Positions 63,448 to 64,000 of a stretch of 64,000 bases of DNA are shown here, one piece after another. The notes under the pieces are model-generated. The model ran no database searches. It was not told where the DNA came from and was given only the letters and a program-made list of their open reading frames with translations. The stretch is from Bacteroidia bacterium (GTDB taxonomy: Bacteria; Bacteroidota; Bacteroidia; B-17B0; Aurantibacillaceae), in the NCBI GenBank assembly GCA_016787895.1, contig JAEUTN010000002.1, positions 1 through 64,000 on the forward strand. The letters are read 5' to 3'. A program made the translations under genes and the position numbers. Numbering within the stretch: position 1 is the first letter of the stretch; each line of letters opens with the position of its first letter.

Positions 63448-64000
63448 GGATGTGGTGCTGATTCGGGAGGACTGGTTTCTAAAGAATCTCCGCCGGAGGT
63501 ATTAAAAAAATTGCTTTTTTTCCCGACCACCAGATTAATGACGCTTCCTTTTTTAACGGGCGAACCCGCTGTAATCTCTTTGCCACCGGTGCTTTGGGAG
63601 ATAACACATCCATTACAGTCCGCCGGGGTTTCGCTGATTTTACCCAGTTTAAGTCCGTAGGTTTCTATTATCAAGCGAGCCTGTCTTTCGCTTCGGTCAA
63701 TCAATTTTGGCATGAGCATTTGCGGGGCTACAGTACTGGTAACGTAAAGGTATACCCTTCTATTGTGTTTTACTTTGGTGCCGGGCTCAGGGTCCTGCTG
63801 CAGAACAGTGCCCTTTTTTAATTTAGGATCGTAAATGCTGTCGATGATCTGGAAGCTCACTTCTTTTTCTTTTACAAACGCATCAAGGTTTTTTAGCTCC
63901 TGCCCTTTAAAATCAGGCACTTCAACATATTCAGCATGACCGGTATAACCTTTCAGCCAGGTGAGTGTGGCGTAAAGAATCAAGGCCAGGGTAACAATCG
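63444..64000 (-). CDS. PASTA-domain protein (5' end outside window)
   Basis: The gene runs off the right edge; the visible part encodes about 185 residues. A transmembrane segment (IVTLALILYATLTW) lies at the edge, followed by three PASTA domains starting VEVPDFKGQEL, MPKLIDRSERQARLII and a third in GCVISQSTGGKEITAGSPVKKG, and a short Ser/Pro-rich tail. PASTA domains bind peptidoglycan or muropeptides; no kinase domain is in the visible part. It heads the operon with the T9SS cargo gene and rluD, often seen next to ddl in Bacteroidota. Confidence 0.88.
   Translation of the reverse strand, partial: IVTLALILYATLTWLKGYTGHAEYVEVPDFKGQELKNLDAFVKEKEVSFQIIDSIYDPKLKKGTVLQQDPEPGTKVKHNRRVYLYVTSTVAPQMLMPKLIDRSERQARLIIETYGLKLGKISETPADCNGCVISQSTGGKEITAGSPVKKGSVINLVVGKKSNFFNTSGGDSLETSPPESAPHP

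Noticed and set aside
1-64000. Integrated phage, insertion sequence or restriction-modification locus
   Set aside because: I found no transposase, integrase, phage structural, methylase or nuclease genes in any stretch; the tRNA is not followed by an attachment repeat that I can recognise.

Overview
The window is chromosomal DNA from a member of the Bacteroidota; I cannot place it to genus. Several signs agree. Four secreted proteins end in type A and one in type B sorting domains of the type IX secretion system (T9SS). There is a GldA-type ABC ATPase and a PorE-like four-domain envelope protein. Starts lack clear Shine-Dalgarno sequences. Many starts follow the Bacteroidota -7 promoter box TAnnTTTG. 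Lipoproteins, outer-membrane proteins and a dap-type lysine/peptidoglycan pathway fit a Gram-negative envelope.

Layout. 0-0.35 kb: a duplicated hairpin/terminator and tRNA-Arg(ACG) on the minus strand. 0.35-8.2 kb: housekeeping genes (dapD, cmk, purA, lgt, purN, a SAM hydrolase/monooxygenase pair, phoH) with an AT-rich lipoprotein gene between dapD and cmk. 8.2-14.1 kb, minus strand: a T9SS cargo protein, a deoxyhypusine synthase-like enzyme, an outer-membrane protein, a low-molecular-weight phosphatase and HtrA. 14.2-20.2 kb, plus strand: a membrane-anchored protein, dapF, a GNAT, a seven-heme lipoprotein cytochrome, mltG and a gldA-like gene. 20.3-25.2 kb: a tight four-gene operon (YfiR-like protein, TPR protein, HAMP-PP2C phosphatase, beta-propeller). 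25.2-27.5 kb: rmlA, polyprenyl synthase, thioesterase. 27.7-40.7 kb: a type B cargo protein, thyA plus a cyclase, di-heme peroxidase, CPBP protease, M61 peptidase, PorE-like protein, asnB and a TM2 protein. 40.8-50.3 kb: glmM, a 1,948-residue repeat protein, cysteine desulfurase, frr, cold-shock gene. 50.8-64 kb: two glycosyltransferases, an aminotransferase, clpP, tcdA-tatD, a GlcD-like oxidase, an M43 protease, and a PASTA / T9SS cargo / rluD operon cut by the window end.

Functionally the window is mostly core metabolism, envelope building (dapD, dapF, glmM, mltG, lgt, PASTA) and secretion, with T9SS cargo genes scattered among them. I see no insertion sequence, prophage, CRISPR array, rRNA or classical defence island.

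The most promising less-described material is: (1) the YfiR/TPR/HAMP-PP2C/propeller operon, whose first gene has no ATG, GTG or TTG start and appears to begin at CTG; (2) the heptaheme-TPR lipoprotein placed inside a peptidoglycan operon; (3) the giant cargo protein with 14 propeller-type and 15 Ig-like repeats; and (4) promoter boxes only 5-6 nt from the ATG of lgt, purN and the SAM hydrolase, which suggests leaderless mRNAs. All functional statements come from reading motifs by eye; no database search was run.
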